DNA from: Gemmatimonadota bacterium
Lineage (GTDB): Bacteria > Gemmatimonadota > Gemmatimonadetes > Gemmatimonadales > Gemmatimonadaceae
Reading direction: 5' to 3'
NCBI GenBank assembly: GCA_016182795.1
Contig: JACPFW010000029.1
Span: 1-64,000 of the forward strand
Length of the DNA stretch: 64,000 nt
Shown: positions 47,604-57,326 of the stretch, piece after piece
Layout: every line of letters starts with the position of its first letter
How positions within the stretch are numbered: position 1 is the first letter of the stretch
Notes under the pieces: generated by a model
Told to the model about the DNA's origin: nothing
The model's input: only the letters and a program-made list of their open reading frames with translations
The model's database searches: none
Translations under genes and position numbers: made by a program

Positions 47604-48596
47604 GTGCCGCGCCCGGCACGCACATCCTCCCGCGCGGACCAGGCGATGCTCATCGCCTGCGTCGTGCTGTCGCTCGTCGCGCTGGTGCTGCCAACCGCGG
47701 TGCGCTCGACCGTCGCCGGCGCCCTGCGCGGTTCGGTCGTGGTGCCGCTGGCGGAGCTGCAGGAGCGCGCCGAGGTGTCGCGACGCGCGGTGCTCGCGTA
47801 CGACGCGTCGGTGCGCACCGCCGACAGCGTGCGCCTGCAGGCGTCGCAGGCCGAGGTGGTGTCCGCTGAGAACGAGCGTCTGCGTCGACTGCTTGGGTTG
47901 GGAGCGGCGCTCCGCTGGGGCTTCGTGCCCGCCGAGGCACTGCACGGTCGCGGACTGGGCGATGACTTCACCATGACGCTGACCGTGGGCCGCAACGAAG
48001 GCGTGGAACCGTTCAGCGCGGTGGTGGCACCCGACGGGTTGGTGGGGATGATTGAGCGGGTCGACGCGCGATCGGCGGTGGCCATCGTTTGGCCACACCC
48101 CGACTTTCGCGTGAGCGCGATGTCGGCGGACGGCACCGTGTTTGGGATTGTGTATCCGCATCTTGGCTCCGGCGCCGCGCGCTTTCTGCTGGAACTGCGC
48201 GGTGTGGCGTTCCGCAGTGAGCTGCGCCCCGGCACGCTGATTGTGAGCGCCGGACTCGGCGGCGTGTATCCGCGCGGCATTCCGGTGGGCACCGTGCTGC
48301 GCGAGATCAGCACGGCCGAAGGGTGGGCGCGCAGTTATCTGCTGCAGCCAGCCGTGCGGCCGGCCGATGCGACCGCCGTGATGGTGGTGCAACCGCGGCG
48401 CGCCAAGGAAGGCGTGGCGATCGCGTGGCAGGTGGCAGTGGACAGCGCCCTGCGCATGGTGGTGACGGCTGGCGATTCGCTGGCGCGGCGTCGTGCCGAT
48501 TCGCTGGCGCTGGCCGAGCGGCGGCGGCTCGATTCGCTGCAGGCGCTCCAGCCGCGGATCGACTCGGCGGCCGCCGCATCGAGGCCGCGGCCATGA
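47604..48596 (+). CDS. mreC: Rod shape-determining protein MreC
   Basis: 330 residues from a GTG 6 bases after mreB. One N-terminal transmembrane segment (MLIACVVLSLVALVLPTAV), a short coiled coil (about 60-95), and the beta-rich periplasmic region with FTMTLTVGRNEGVEPFSAVV, APDGLVGMIERVDARSA and PRGIPVGTVLREI. The C-terminal 70 residues are Ala/Arg/Asp/Ser-rich and not conserved. It links MreB to PBP2. Confidence 0.9.
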   Translation: MPRPARTSSRADQAMLIACVVLSLVALVLPTAVRSTVAGALRGSVVVPLAELQERAEVSRRAVLAYDASVRTADSVRLQASQAEVVSAENERLRRLLGLGAALRWGFVPAEALHGRGLGDDFTMTLTVGRNEGVEPFSAVVAPDGLVGMIERVDARSAVAIVWPHPDFRVSAMSADGTVFGIVYPHLGSGAARFLLELRGVAFRSELRPGTLIVSAGLGGVYPRGIPVGTVLREISTAEGWARSYLLQPAVRPADATAVMVVQPRRAKEGVAIAWQVAVDSALRMVVTAGDSLARRRADSLALAERRRLDSLQALQPRIDSAAAASRPRP

Positions 48597-49081
48597 ACGC
48601 CGCACGGGGGTTCTGGTTTACCGTCGTGGTGCTCGCGCTCATCGTGCTGCACTACACTCTGCGTCCGGTGCTCGACTGGCGCGCGTCGGTGGACTTCCTG
48701 GCCATTGCGGTGCTCCTCGTGGCGGTACGGGCGCGGCCGGGTATCGCAACGGCGGTGGGCTTCGCCATTGGCCTGACCGCCGACGCCATGACGCCCGAGG
48801 CGTTCGGGGCGGGGGCGCTTGCGTTCTGCGTGGTGGCCTACGCGGCCTCGTCGCTGAAGGCCGCGTTCTTTGCTGACAACCTGGCGCTCAACGCCGTCTT
48901 CGTCTTCCTCGGCAAATGGCTGAGTGATCTCATCTTCCTGGCGGCCGAACACCGGCTGGGCGCGAGCGAGTTCTTGGCGCAGGCCCTGCTGTGGTCGCCG
49001 CTGGCCGCGGCGGTGACGGCGCTGGCTGGACTCGCGGTGTTCGTTGTCGCGCGCCCCGTAATGGGGACGCCAAGGGGATGA
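48593..49081 (+). CDS. mreD: Rod shape-determining protein MreD
   Basis: 162 residues, five to six transmembrane segments, overlapping mreC by 4 bases. MreD family proteins are poorly conserved; DFLAIAVLLVAVRARPGIAT and FAIGLTADAMTPEAFGAGAL match the family's typical D-x-L and G-x-x-x-D pattern. Identification rests on size, topology and position between mreC and mrdA. Confidence 0.85.
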   Translation: MNAARGFWFTVVVLALIVLHYTLRPVLDWRASVDFLAIAVLLVAVRARPGIATAVGFAIGLTADAMTPEAFGAGALAFCVVAYAASSLKAAFFADNLALNAVFVFLGKWLSDLIFLAAEHRLGASEFLAQALLWSPLAAAVTALAGLAVFVVARPVMGTPRG

Positions 49082-50865
49082 GTTTCCATCCGAACGAGAT
49101 GCAGCGGCGCGCGCGGCTCGCCTCCGCGCTGCTGTTCCTTGCGTTCGTCTTCCTCGTGGGTTCGTTCTTCCGCACTCAGGTGCTGCAGCACAATCAGTAT
49201 GCGCTGCAGTCCGAGGAGAACCGTCTGCGCGAGGTGCCGCTCCCCGCGCCGCGCGGGGTGATCTACGATCGCCGCGGGCAGATTCTCGCCGAGAACCTGC
49301 CCGGGTACTCCGTGTCATTGCTGGCGCCGGGGGTGGATTCGCTGCGGGCCGCGCTGCAGCGGCTGTCGGGCACGATTCCGTTGTCGCCCGAGCAGATGAA
49401 TCAGGCGGTGCGCCGTTTCCGGCGCGCGCCCAACCGGCCGGCCGTGATCTTCCCCGATGCGTCGTTCGACGTCGTGTCGGTGCTTGAGGAGCATCGGGTG
49501 GAGTTCCCCGGCCTGATCATCCAGAGTTCGCCCAAGCGGTACTATCCCGACGGCCCGGCGATGGCGGCGTTCGTCGGCTACACCGGCGAGGTCAACGAAG
49601 ACGAACTCGCCAGCGCGACGTTCCGCGGCTACAAGGCGGGACAGCAAGTGGGAAAGGACGGGCTCGAGCGCCAGTACGAGCCGCTGCTGCGCGGGCGCGA
49701 GGGAACGCGATTCGTGGAGGTGGACGCCCGCGGCCGCGTGGTGCGCGAAGCCGGCGCGCGGCAGGACCTGCTCCCCGAGGCCGCCGCGCCGCTCTATACC
49801 AATATCGATCTCGACCTGCAGAAATACGTGGTGGAGCTGTTCGGCGATTCGCTGATCGGCGGCGTGGTGGCGATGGAGCCGGCGACCGGCGAAGTATTGG
49901 CGCTGCACTCGGCGCCGACGTTCGACCCCAACCGGTTCATTGGCGGCATTCCCGCCGATTACTGGCGGTCGCTGATGGACGACCCGCGGCGCCCGCTGTA
50001 CAACAAGGCGATCAAGGGCGCGTACGCGCCCGGCTCGACGTGGAAGCTGGCGACGGCGGTGATGGCCATTGGGCAGGGCGTTGCCACACTCGATGACCAC
50101 ATGCCGGTGGCGTGCACCGGCGGCTATCAGTACGGCAACCGGCGCTTCAAGTGATGGGACGCCAAGGGACACGGCAGCGTGTCACTGGCGCAGGCGATTG
50201 AGCTGTCGTGCGACGTCTACTTCTATCAGCTTGGCCTGAAGATCGGTCTGTCGCGGCTGGTGGCGGGCGGCGTCGATCTGGGGGCGCGCGAGCGCACCGG
50301 CATCGACCTCCCGTCGGAAACGCGGTCGTCGTTCCCGAGCGCGCCGGCTACCGAGTACTACAACCGTCGGTTTGGGCCGCGCGGATGGAGCAATGCGGTG
50401 TCGCTCAATCTCGCCATCGGGCAGGGGGAGAACGCGCAGACGGTCATCAACATGGCGCGGTTCTACACGGCGCTGGCGACCGACGGCAAGGCCGCCCAGC
50501 CGCGCATTGTGCGCGGCGAGAGCCACCGCACGCCGTTGTTCACGCTGACCGATGAGCAGATGGACGGAGTGAAGAAGGCGCTGGCCGGCGTCGTGCAGCG
50601 CGGCACCGCGGCGGCGTCGCAGATTCACGGGGTCATGCTCGCCGGCAAGACGGGCACGGCACAGTCGGGCCGGTACGCCGGATCGACCGAGCTGAACCAT
50701 GCCTGGTTCGTGGGATTCGCGCCGGCCAATGACGCCAAGATCGTGGTGGCGGTGATGCTCGAGTTTGGCGGACACGGCACCCGCGCGGCGCGCATCGCGT
50801 CGAAGATCATTGAGCATTACCTGAAGGTGCAGACGACGCAGGTGCTGAACACGGAGGGCGAATGA
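49078..50865 (+). CDS. mrdA: Penicillin-binding protein 2, interrupted by an in-frame TGA
   Basis: The frame from the ATG at 49078 (overlapping mreD) codes for all of PBP2: one transmembrane anchor (residues 15-35), the dimerisation domain (APRGVIYDRRGQILAENLPG), then the transpeptidase with PGSTWKLAT (Ser320, Lys323), the S-x-D/N motif SCDVYFYQ (Ser377) and AGKTGTAQ (Lys524). Codon 359 (50152-50154) is TGA; reading continues in the same frame with W-D-A-K-G-H-G-S. In many PBP2s of this type the sequence here is RxFxCW, so TGA replaces a Cys codon (TGC or TGT). The product would be 595 residues with read-through, or a 358-residue fragment lacking SxN and KTG without it. Mutation, sequencing error and recoding are all open. 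rodA overlaps the end. Confidence 0.85.
50160..50190 (+). other. Hairpin just after the mrdA TGA (SECIS-like spacing)
   Basis: CGCCA (50160-50164) with TGGCG (50186-50190) and GACAC (50168-50172) with GTGTC (50179-50183) enclose the loop GGCAGC (50173-50178). The loop GG falls 19-20 bases after the TGA, close to the spacing in E. coli fdhF as I recall it. The bases also encode the conserved KGHGS segment, so the structure may be coincidence. Confidence 0.3.
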
Positions 50866-52115
50866 GCGCGGCGCGGCGGCGGATTGCCGACCCAACGCTC
50901 GTGGCGCTGGCCATCGCGCTGTCGGTGTTCGGCATCGCGATGGTGTACAGCGCCGGCCAGACCGACGCGCCGACGGCGGTGGCCAAGCTGTATCGCAATC
51001 AGCTCGGCTGGTTCGTGCTTGGACTCGGCGCGGCGTACGCGGTGAGCCGCGCGTCGGTGCGGTTCCTCGACTGGGTGACGACGCCGGCGTACGCGGTGTC
51101 GTGCGTGCTGCTGTTCGCGCTGCTGTTCATCGGCGCGGGGGCGGGGACGGCGGCGAGCAGCAAGAGTTGGCTGGCCATCGGCGGCGTGCGGCTGGGCCAG
51201 CCGTCGGAGCTGGCAAAGATCGCGGTGGTGCTGATGCTGGCGCGCATCCTCGCGGCGCGGCGCGAGGCGCCGCGATCGCTGATCGACCTCTGGCAACCGG
51301 CGCTCGCCGTCTTCGTGCCGTGGGTGCTGATCATGCGGCAGCCCGACCTCGGCACGGGCATTGTGTTCGTTGGCATCTTCTTCGCCATGCTCTTCTGGGC
51401 CGGCGCGTCGTGGAAGCTGCTGGTGCTCGTCGCGAGCCCGGTGGTGAGCCTGATCCTCGCGTTCAGCACCGGGCTGTGGGGCGCGTGGTTTCTGGTGCTC
51501 ATCGCGCTGGTGCTCTGGTACAAACCGTACCTGGTGGAGGGCGTGGCGGTGGTGCTCGCCAACGTCGTCACCGGCGTGGTGGCGCCCGTGCTGTGGGACA
51601 AGCTGAACCCGTACCAGCAGAAGCGACTGCTCGTTTTCCTCGATCCGAGTTCCGACCCGCAGGCGTCGGGCTATCACGTGATTCAGTCGCAGGTGGCGAT
51701 CGGCTCCGGCGGCTGGCTGGGGAAGGGCTTCACCCTCGGGAGCCAGAAGCGGCTGGCCTTCCTGCCGGCGCAGCACACCGATTTCATCTTTCCCGTGGTC
51801 GGCGAGGAGCTGGGCTTTCTCGGCGTGACGATCGCGCTGGCGCTGTTCCTGTTCCTCCTGCTGCGGTCGGTGCGCATTGCGGCGCGATCTCCCGACCCGT
51901 TTCCGAGTCTCGTGGCCTTTGGCCTCGCGTCGGCCTGGTTTGTGCACATCCTTGTGAACGTGGGCATGACCCTGAACCTGATGCCCATCACCGGCATCCC
52001 GCTGCCGTTCTTCAGTTACGGCGGCTCATTCATGCTGATGTGCTGGCTGGCGGTGGGGATACTGGGGCGGATATCGAGCGAGGGGCGCGGACCGGCGGAC
52101 ATGCTTGTCATTTGA
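50862..52115 (+). CDS. rodA: Peptidoglycan glycosyltransferase RodA (SEDS)
   Basis: 417 residues, about ten transmembrane segments. SEDS motifs: WLAIGGVRLGQPSELAKIAV, RQPDLGTGIVFVGIFFAML, AIGSGGWLGKGFTLGSQKRL, LPAQHTDFIFPVVGEELGFL and PITGIPLPFFSYGGSFML. It polymerises glycan strands together with PBP2; its start overlaps the end of mrdA (ATGA). Confidence 0.95.
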   Translation: MSAARRRIADPTLVALAIALSVFGIAMVYSAGQTDAPTAVAKLYRNQLGWFVLGLGAAYAVSRASVRFLDWVTTPAYAVSCVLLFALLFIGAGAGTAASSKSWLAIGGVRLGQPSELAKIAVVLMLARILAARREAPRSLIDLWQPALAVFVPWVLIMRQPDLGTGIVFVGIFFAMLFWAGASWKLLVLVASPVVSLILAFSTGLWGAWFLVLIALVLWYKPYLVEGVAVVLANVVTGVVAPVLWDKLNPYQQKRLLVFLDPSSDPQASGYHVIQSQVAIGSGGWLGKGFTLGSQKRLAFLPAQHTDFIFPVVGEELGFLGVTIALALFLFLLLRSVRIAARSPDPFPSLVAFGLASAWFVHILVNVGMTLNLMPITGIPLPFFSYGGSFMLMCWLAVGILGRISSEGRGPADMLVI

Positions 52116-52200
52116 GGGACGGTGGAACGGGGAGGAGGTAGGGACTAAGCGAGGGGGGATGGGATGGGGGACGGCGGACGGGATTCCCCGACACTTCCCC
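52116..52200 (+). repeat. Purine-rich word repeat after rodA
   Basis: A G-rich stretch (52116-52182) with repeated GGGA, GGAGG and GGACGG words followed by a C-rich stretch (52184-52207), forming only a weak inverted repeat. It contains AACGGGGAGGAGGTAG (52126-52141), identical to the 16-mer in the repeat at 9106-9121 (minus strand). The rest of the gap before accD (to 52252) shows nothing else. Confidence 0.6.
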
Positions 52201-52252
52201 TAGACCCGCAACTCCTTGCGGCGCCGTGTGATCCGCGTCACTTTTCGTTTCT

Positions 52253-53116
<864 letters not shown>

Positions 53117-53132
53117 ACCTGACGACCGCGTC

Positions 53133-54419
53133 GTGGCGCACCCCTTGAAGACGTACCACGACGCGCTCGACTTCCTGTACGCGCGCACGACCGGAAAATG
53201 GAAGTTGGGCCTCGAGCGCGTGCAGGCACTGCTGCGCGCCCTTGGCGACCCGCAGGAGTCGCTCCGCGCGCTGCACGTGGCCGGCACCAACGGCAAGGGG
53301 AGCGTCTGCGCGACACTCGACGCGGTGATGCACGCGCGCGGCCTGCGCGTCGCCCGCTATACGTCGCCGCACCTGGTGGATTTCCCTGAGCGCTTCCTCA
53401 TTGGCGGCACGCCGGTGACGAGTGCGCGCATTGTGGACTGGGTGACGCGCTGGACGCCCGAAGTCGAACGCCTGGGAGCGACGTTCTTTGAGGCGACCAC
53501 CGCGATGGCGTTCCAGTTCTTCCGTGAGGACGGCGTCGACATCGCGGTCATCGAGACCGGCCTTGGCGGGCGGCTCGACGCCACGAACGTCCTGCGTCCG
53601 CTCGTCGCCGGCGTCACGAACATTCAGATCGACCACGTGGAGTATCTGGGGGCCACGCGCGAGGAGATTGCGTTTGAGAAGGCCGGGATCTTCAAGCCGG
53701 GGATCCCCGCGATCGTCGGCGAACCAGAACTTGGCATTCGCGGCCTGCTCGTGGCGCACGCCGCGGCGCACGGCGCGACGCCGATCCACGCCGTGTTCGG
53801 CGAGTCGACAATCGAAGACATCGCCGTGAGCGCTGAGGGAACGCGCTTCACGCTGCGCCGTGACGACGTCGTGCGGCGCATCCGGACGCCGCTGGTGGGT
53901 CGCCATCAGGCGCACAACGCGGCGGTGGCGCTGGCGATGCTCGACGCGCTGCCCGACGACCTGCGCCCCGACGCCGCGGTGGTCGAGCATGGCCTCACCG
54001 ACGTGCGCCTCCCCGGGCGGTTCCAACGGGTGGGGAAGCACGTATTCGACGTGGCGCACAACCCGGATGGGTCGCGGGTGCTGGCTCGCACGTTGGCCGA
54101 AACGAAGATGCCGCGCCCGGTGGCCGCCGTCTTCAGTGTGCTGAGCGATAAGGACTGGGCGGCGATGATGGCGGCGCTCGCGCCGCACGTGGACCTGTTC
54201 ATTCTCACCAACTCGCCGACGGCGCCGGCGAGCCGCGCGTGGAACGTGACGGACGTGATGGCGCACGCCCGCGCCAACGGTTGGAGCGCGGAGGTCGTGC
54301 GCGACTTCGACCGGGCGCTGACGCGCGCGGCGGCCGAGGGCGAAACCGTGCTCATCACCGGCAGTTTCCACACCGTTGGCGACGCGATGACGCGCCTCGG
54401 CGTGTCGCCGACGGCCTAA
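53133..54419 (+). CDS. folC: Bifunctional folylpolyglutamate synthase/dihydrofolate synthase
   Basis: 428 residues from a GTG at 53133. Mur-ligase-like: ALHVAGTNGKGSVCATLDAV is the P-loop; YTSPHLVDFPERF, IETGLGGRLDATNVL and FDVAHNPDGSRVLA (C-terminal domain) are diagnostic. Adds glutamate to dihydropteroate or folates. Confidence 0.94.
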   Translation: MAHPLKTYHDALDFLYARTTGKWKLGLERVQALLRALGDPQESLRALHVAGTNGKGSVCATLDAVMHARGLRVARYTSPHLVDFPERFLIGGTPVTSARIVDWVTRWTPEVERLGATFFEATTAMAFQFFREDGVDIAVIETGLGGRLDATNVLRPLVAGVTNIQIDHVEYLGATREEIAFEKAGIFKPGIPAIVGEPELGIRGLLVAHAAAHGATPIHAVFGESTIEDIAVSAEGTRFTLRRDDVVRRIRTPLVGRHQAHNAAVALAMLDALPDDLRPDAAVVEHGLTDVRLPGRFQRVGKHVFDVAHNPDGSRVLARTLAETKMPRPVAAVFSVLSDKDWAAMMAALAPHVDLFILTNSPTAPASRAWNVTDVMAHARANGWSAEVVRDFDRALTRAAAEGETVLITGSFHTVGDAMTRLGVSPTA

Positions 54420-54447
54420 CGGGCCGTGGCGCAAGGGGTGGGCGTGG

Positions 54448-54475
54448 TTGCCGGGGGCGCCCACAGCCGGATAAT
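54448..54475 (+). promoter_or_regulatory. Promoter of hisS, probably leaderless
   Basis: TTGCCG (54448-54453), 16 bases, GATAAT (54470-54475). The -10 ends 8 bases before the hisS ATG, so transcription would start at or next to the start codon. Confidence 0.6.
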
Positions 54476-54483
54476 TTCTATGG

Positions 54484-55842
54484 ATGGCACAAAAAGGCCC
54501 ACTCCCCGGCTTTCGGGACTTCTATCCTGAAGATCTGGCTCGCCGCGCGGCGATCTTCCGCGCCTGGCGGGCGGTTGCGCGCCGGTACGCGTTTGTCGAG
54601 TACGACGGACCTCCCCTCGAGCCGCTGGAGTTGTACACCGCGAAGAGCGGCGACGAGATCGTCGGCCAACTGTACAACTTTGAAGACAAGGGCGGGCGCG
54701 CGGTCTCGCTGCGCCCGGAGATGACGCCGACGTTCGCACGGATGGTGGCGGCGCGCGCCAACGCGCTGCCCAAGCCAGTGCGGTGGTTTTCGGTGCCGCA
54801 GCTTTTCCGGTACGAGCGGGCGCAGCGCGGGCGTCTGCGCGAGCATTTTCAGCTCAACGTGGACATCGTAGGCGAGCCGAGCGAACTGGCGGACGCCGAA
54901 CTGCTGTGCGTGGCCATCGACATCATGCGCGAGTTGGGGCTTGGCCCCAACGATGTGCGGGCCCGGGTGAGCGACCGGCGGCTGCTGAATGCGCTGCTCG
55001 GCGCGATTGGCGTGACCGAGGCGCAGCTGGGGACCGCGTACGGGGTGCTCGACAAGATCGAGCGCCAGCCGCACGACGTGTCGCGTGAGAAGCTCGCGGA
55101 GGCGGGATTGGCCCCCGCGCAGATCGAGCGCGTCATGGCGCTGCCCGATATCAGCACGCTCGATGACCTCGAGCGCGACTTTGGGCAGGTGGAAACGGCG
55201 AAGCCGGCGATCGCGCAGTTTGGACGTTATCTGGCGCACTTGCACGCGCTCGGCGTCGAGGCGTGGGTGGACGTGGACCTCGCCATCGTGCGCGGCCTCG
55301 CGTACTACACCGGCACGGTGTTCGAGCTGTTCGACGCCAAGGGCGAACTGCGCGCCATCTGCGGCGGCGGTCGCTACGACAACCTGCTTGGGCAGCTGGG
55401 CGGCGTGGAACTGCCGGCCCTCGGCTTTGGCATGGGCGATGTGGTGCTTGGCGAACTGCTCAAGGCGCACCGGCTGTTCGACGACGATGCGGTGGATGGC
55501 CCCGACTTCTGGGTGGTGAGCACCGAGCACTGCGCGCCGGCGTCGGTGTTGCGCGCGGCGGCGTCGCTGCGGCGGATGGGATACGCCGCCGAGTACGTGC
55601 TGAACGAGGAAAAGCTGCGCTCGCAGAAGTCGTCGGCGCAGATCAAGGCCGCCGAACGCGCCGGCGCGGTGTGGCTGATGGTGCTGCGCGACGACACCCG
55701 CGTGGAGGTGCGACCGTTGTCGCGCGCGCCGGGCGGCGAGGCGCGCGACGGCGCGGAAGTGCTGCTGCATGACCTGATGGAACCCGAGCGCGGACTCGCC
55801 GTGCTCGCCGAGGCGGGCGTGCCCGCCCCCCGTGAAGACTGA
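54484..55842 (+). CDS. hisS: Histidyl-tRNA synthetase
   Basis: 452 residues, class II synthetase. Motif 1 region GFRDFYPEDLARR, motif 2 FRYERAQRGRLREHFQLNVD, the His-binding loop RGLAYYTGTVFELFD, motif 3 GGGRYDNLLGQLGG and LGFGMGD. The C-terminal anticodon-binding domain starts near residue 345 (FWVVSTEHCAPA). No Shine-Dalgarno. It is followed by proS and lysA. Confidence 0.94.
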   Translation: MAQKGPLPGFRDFYPEDLARRAAIFRAWRAVARRYAFVEYDGPPLEPLELYTAKSGDEIVGQLYNFEDKGGRAVSLRPEMTPTFARMVAARANALPKPVRWFSVPQLFRYERAQRGRLREHFQLNVDIVGEPSELADAELLCVAIDIMRELGLGPNDVRARVSDRRLLNALLGAIGVTEAQLGTAYGVLDKIERQPHDVSREKLAEAGLAPAQIERVMALPDISTLDDLERDFGQVETAKPAIAQFGRYLAHLHALGVEAWVDVDLAIVRGLAYYTGTVFELFDAKGELRAICGGGRYDNLLGQLGGVELPALGFGMGDVVLGELLKAHRLFDDDAVDGPDFWVVSTEHCAPASVLRAAASLRRMGYAAEYVLNEEKLRSQKSSAQIKAAERAGAVWLMVLRDDTRVEVRPLSRAPGGEARDGAEVLLHDLMEPERGLAVLAEAGVPAPRED

Positions 55843-55853
55843 CCAACCGACCG

Positions 55854-57326
55854 ATGGCTGACGACAAGAAGCTGACCACCCGCGCCGAGGACTTCAGCGC
55901 GTGGTACAACGAACTGGTGCTGCGTTCCGAGCTGGCCGATTACTCGCCGGTCAAGGGATCGATGGTGATCCGGCCGAATGGGTATGGCATCTGGGAGCGC
56001 ATGCAGCGCGCCCTGGACGACATGTTCAAGGAGACCGGGCACCAGAACGCCTACTTCCCCCTGTTCATCCCCGAGAGCTTCCTGAAAAAGGAGGCCCAGC
56101 ACGTGGAGGGGTTCGCCCCCGAGTGCGCGGTGGTGACGCACGGCGGCGGCAAGGAGCTTGAGGAGCCGCTGGTGGTGCGGCCGACGTCGGAAACGATCAT
56201 CTACCACATGTTCGCCAAGTGGACGCAGTCGTACCGCGACCTGCCCATCCTGATCAATCAGTGGGCGAACGTCGTGCGGTGGGAGATGCGGACGCGGCTG
56301 TTCTTGCGCACGCTGGAGTTCCTGTGGCAGGAGGGGCACACCGCGCACGCCACGCACGATGAGGCGGAAGAGGAGGCGGTGCGCATGCTCAATGTGTATC
56401 GCCGCTTCATGGAAGGGTGGATGGCGATGCCGGTGATCACGGGGCTCAAGAGTGAGAGCGAGAAGTTCGCTGGCGCCCTGCGCACGTACTCGTGCGAGGC
56501 GATGATGCAGGACAACAAGGCCCTGCAGGCCGGCACCTCGCACAATCTGGGGCAGAACTTCGCCAAGGCGTTCGAGCTGCAGTTCCAGGACGAGAAGGGG
56601 GAGATGGCCTTTGCGTGGAACACGTCGTGGGGCGTGAGCACGCGCATGGTCGGCGGCCTCGTGATGACGCACGGCGACGACAACGGCCTGCGGACGCCGC
56701 CGCGGCTGGCGCCCATCGAGATCGTCATCGTCCCGATCTGGAAGAATGACGACGAAAAGGCGCGGCTGACGGCGGCGGCGCTGAAGGTCAAGGACGAGCT
56801 CACGTCGTGGACGGGACGCGGCGCGACCGACCGCCTGCGCGTGCACGTGGACCTGCGCGACGGCATGCGGTCGGGCGCCAAGTACTACGAGTGGGAGCTG
56901 CGCGGCGTCCCGCTGCGGTTCGAGCTGGGGCCCAAGGATCTCGACAAGCAGGCGGTGTTCGCGGCGCGGCGCGACACGCGCGAAAAGCAGAGCCTGCCGA
57001 TGGACGGGCTGCCGGCCGCCGCCGCGGCGCTGCTGGAGCGCATTCAGCAGGACATGTTCGAGGCGGCGCGGGCCCGCCGCGAGGCGAACAGCGTGCGCGG
57101 GGAGATCTCGTACGCGCAGTTCCGCGAGTTGATGGAAGGGAAGGGCGGCTTTGTCTATGCTGGCTGGTGCGGCGATGCGGCCTGCGAAGCCAAGGTCAAG
57201 GAGGACACGAAGGCTACGATTCGCGTGATGCCGGATCCGGAGTTCCGGAGCCCGGTGGCACCGGCGACCTGCCTGTGCTGCGGGAAGCCCTCCATGGCCG
57301 AGGCGATATGGGCGCGAGCGTACTAG
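55854..57326 (+). CDS. proS: Prolyl-tRNA synthetase, archaeal/eukaryotic type
   Basis: 490 residues; no editing (INS) domain, and a C-terminal zinc-binding extension (CGDAACEAK and CLCCGKPS), which mark the eukaryotic/archaeal-type ProRS found in a minority of bacteria. MVIRPNGYGIWERMQRALDD, VRPTSETIIYHMFAKWTQSY, RWEMRTRLFLRTLEFLWQEG (motif 2) and HGDDNGLRTPPRLAP (motif 3) are canonical. It starts 11 bases after hisS and its 3' end overlaps lysA by 19 bases. Confidence 0.95.
   Translation: MADDKKLTTRAEDFSAWYNELVLRSELADYSPVKGSMVIRPNGYGIWERMQRALDDMFKETGHQNAYFPLFIPESFLKKEAQHVEGFAPECAVVTHGGGKELEEPLVVRPTSETIIYHMFAKWTQSYRDLPILINQWANVVRWEMRTRLFLRTLEFLWQEGHTAHATHDEAEEEAVRMLNVYRRFMEGWMAMPVITGLKSESEKFAGALRTYSCEAMMQDNKALQAGTSHNLGQNFAKAFELQFQDEKGEMAFAWNTSWGVSTRMVGGLVMTHGDDNGLRTPPRLAPIEIVIVPIWKNDDEKARLTAAALKVKDELTSWTGRGATDRLRVHVDLRDGMRSGAKYYEWELRGVPLRFELGPKDLDKQAVFAARRDTREKQSLPMDGLPAAAAALLERIQQDMFEAARARREANSVRGEISYAQFRELMEGKGGFVYAGWCGDAACEAKVKEDTKATIRVMPDPEFRSPVAPATCLCCGKPSMAEAIWARAY

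Noticed and set aside
50179-50865. A separate small penicillin-binding gene starting after the TGA
   Set aside because: The frame is the same as the upstream part, the catalytic Ser lies upstream, and the join matches a continuous PBP2.
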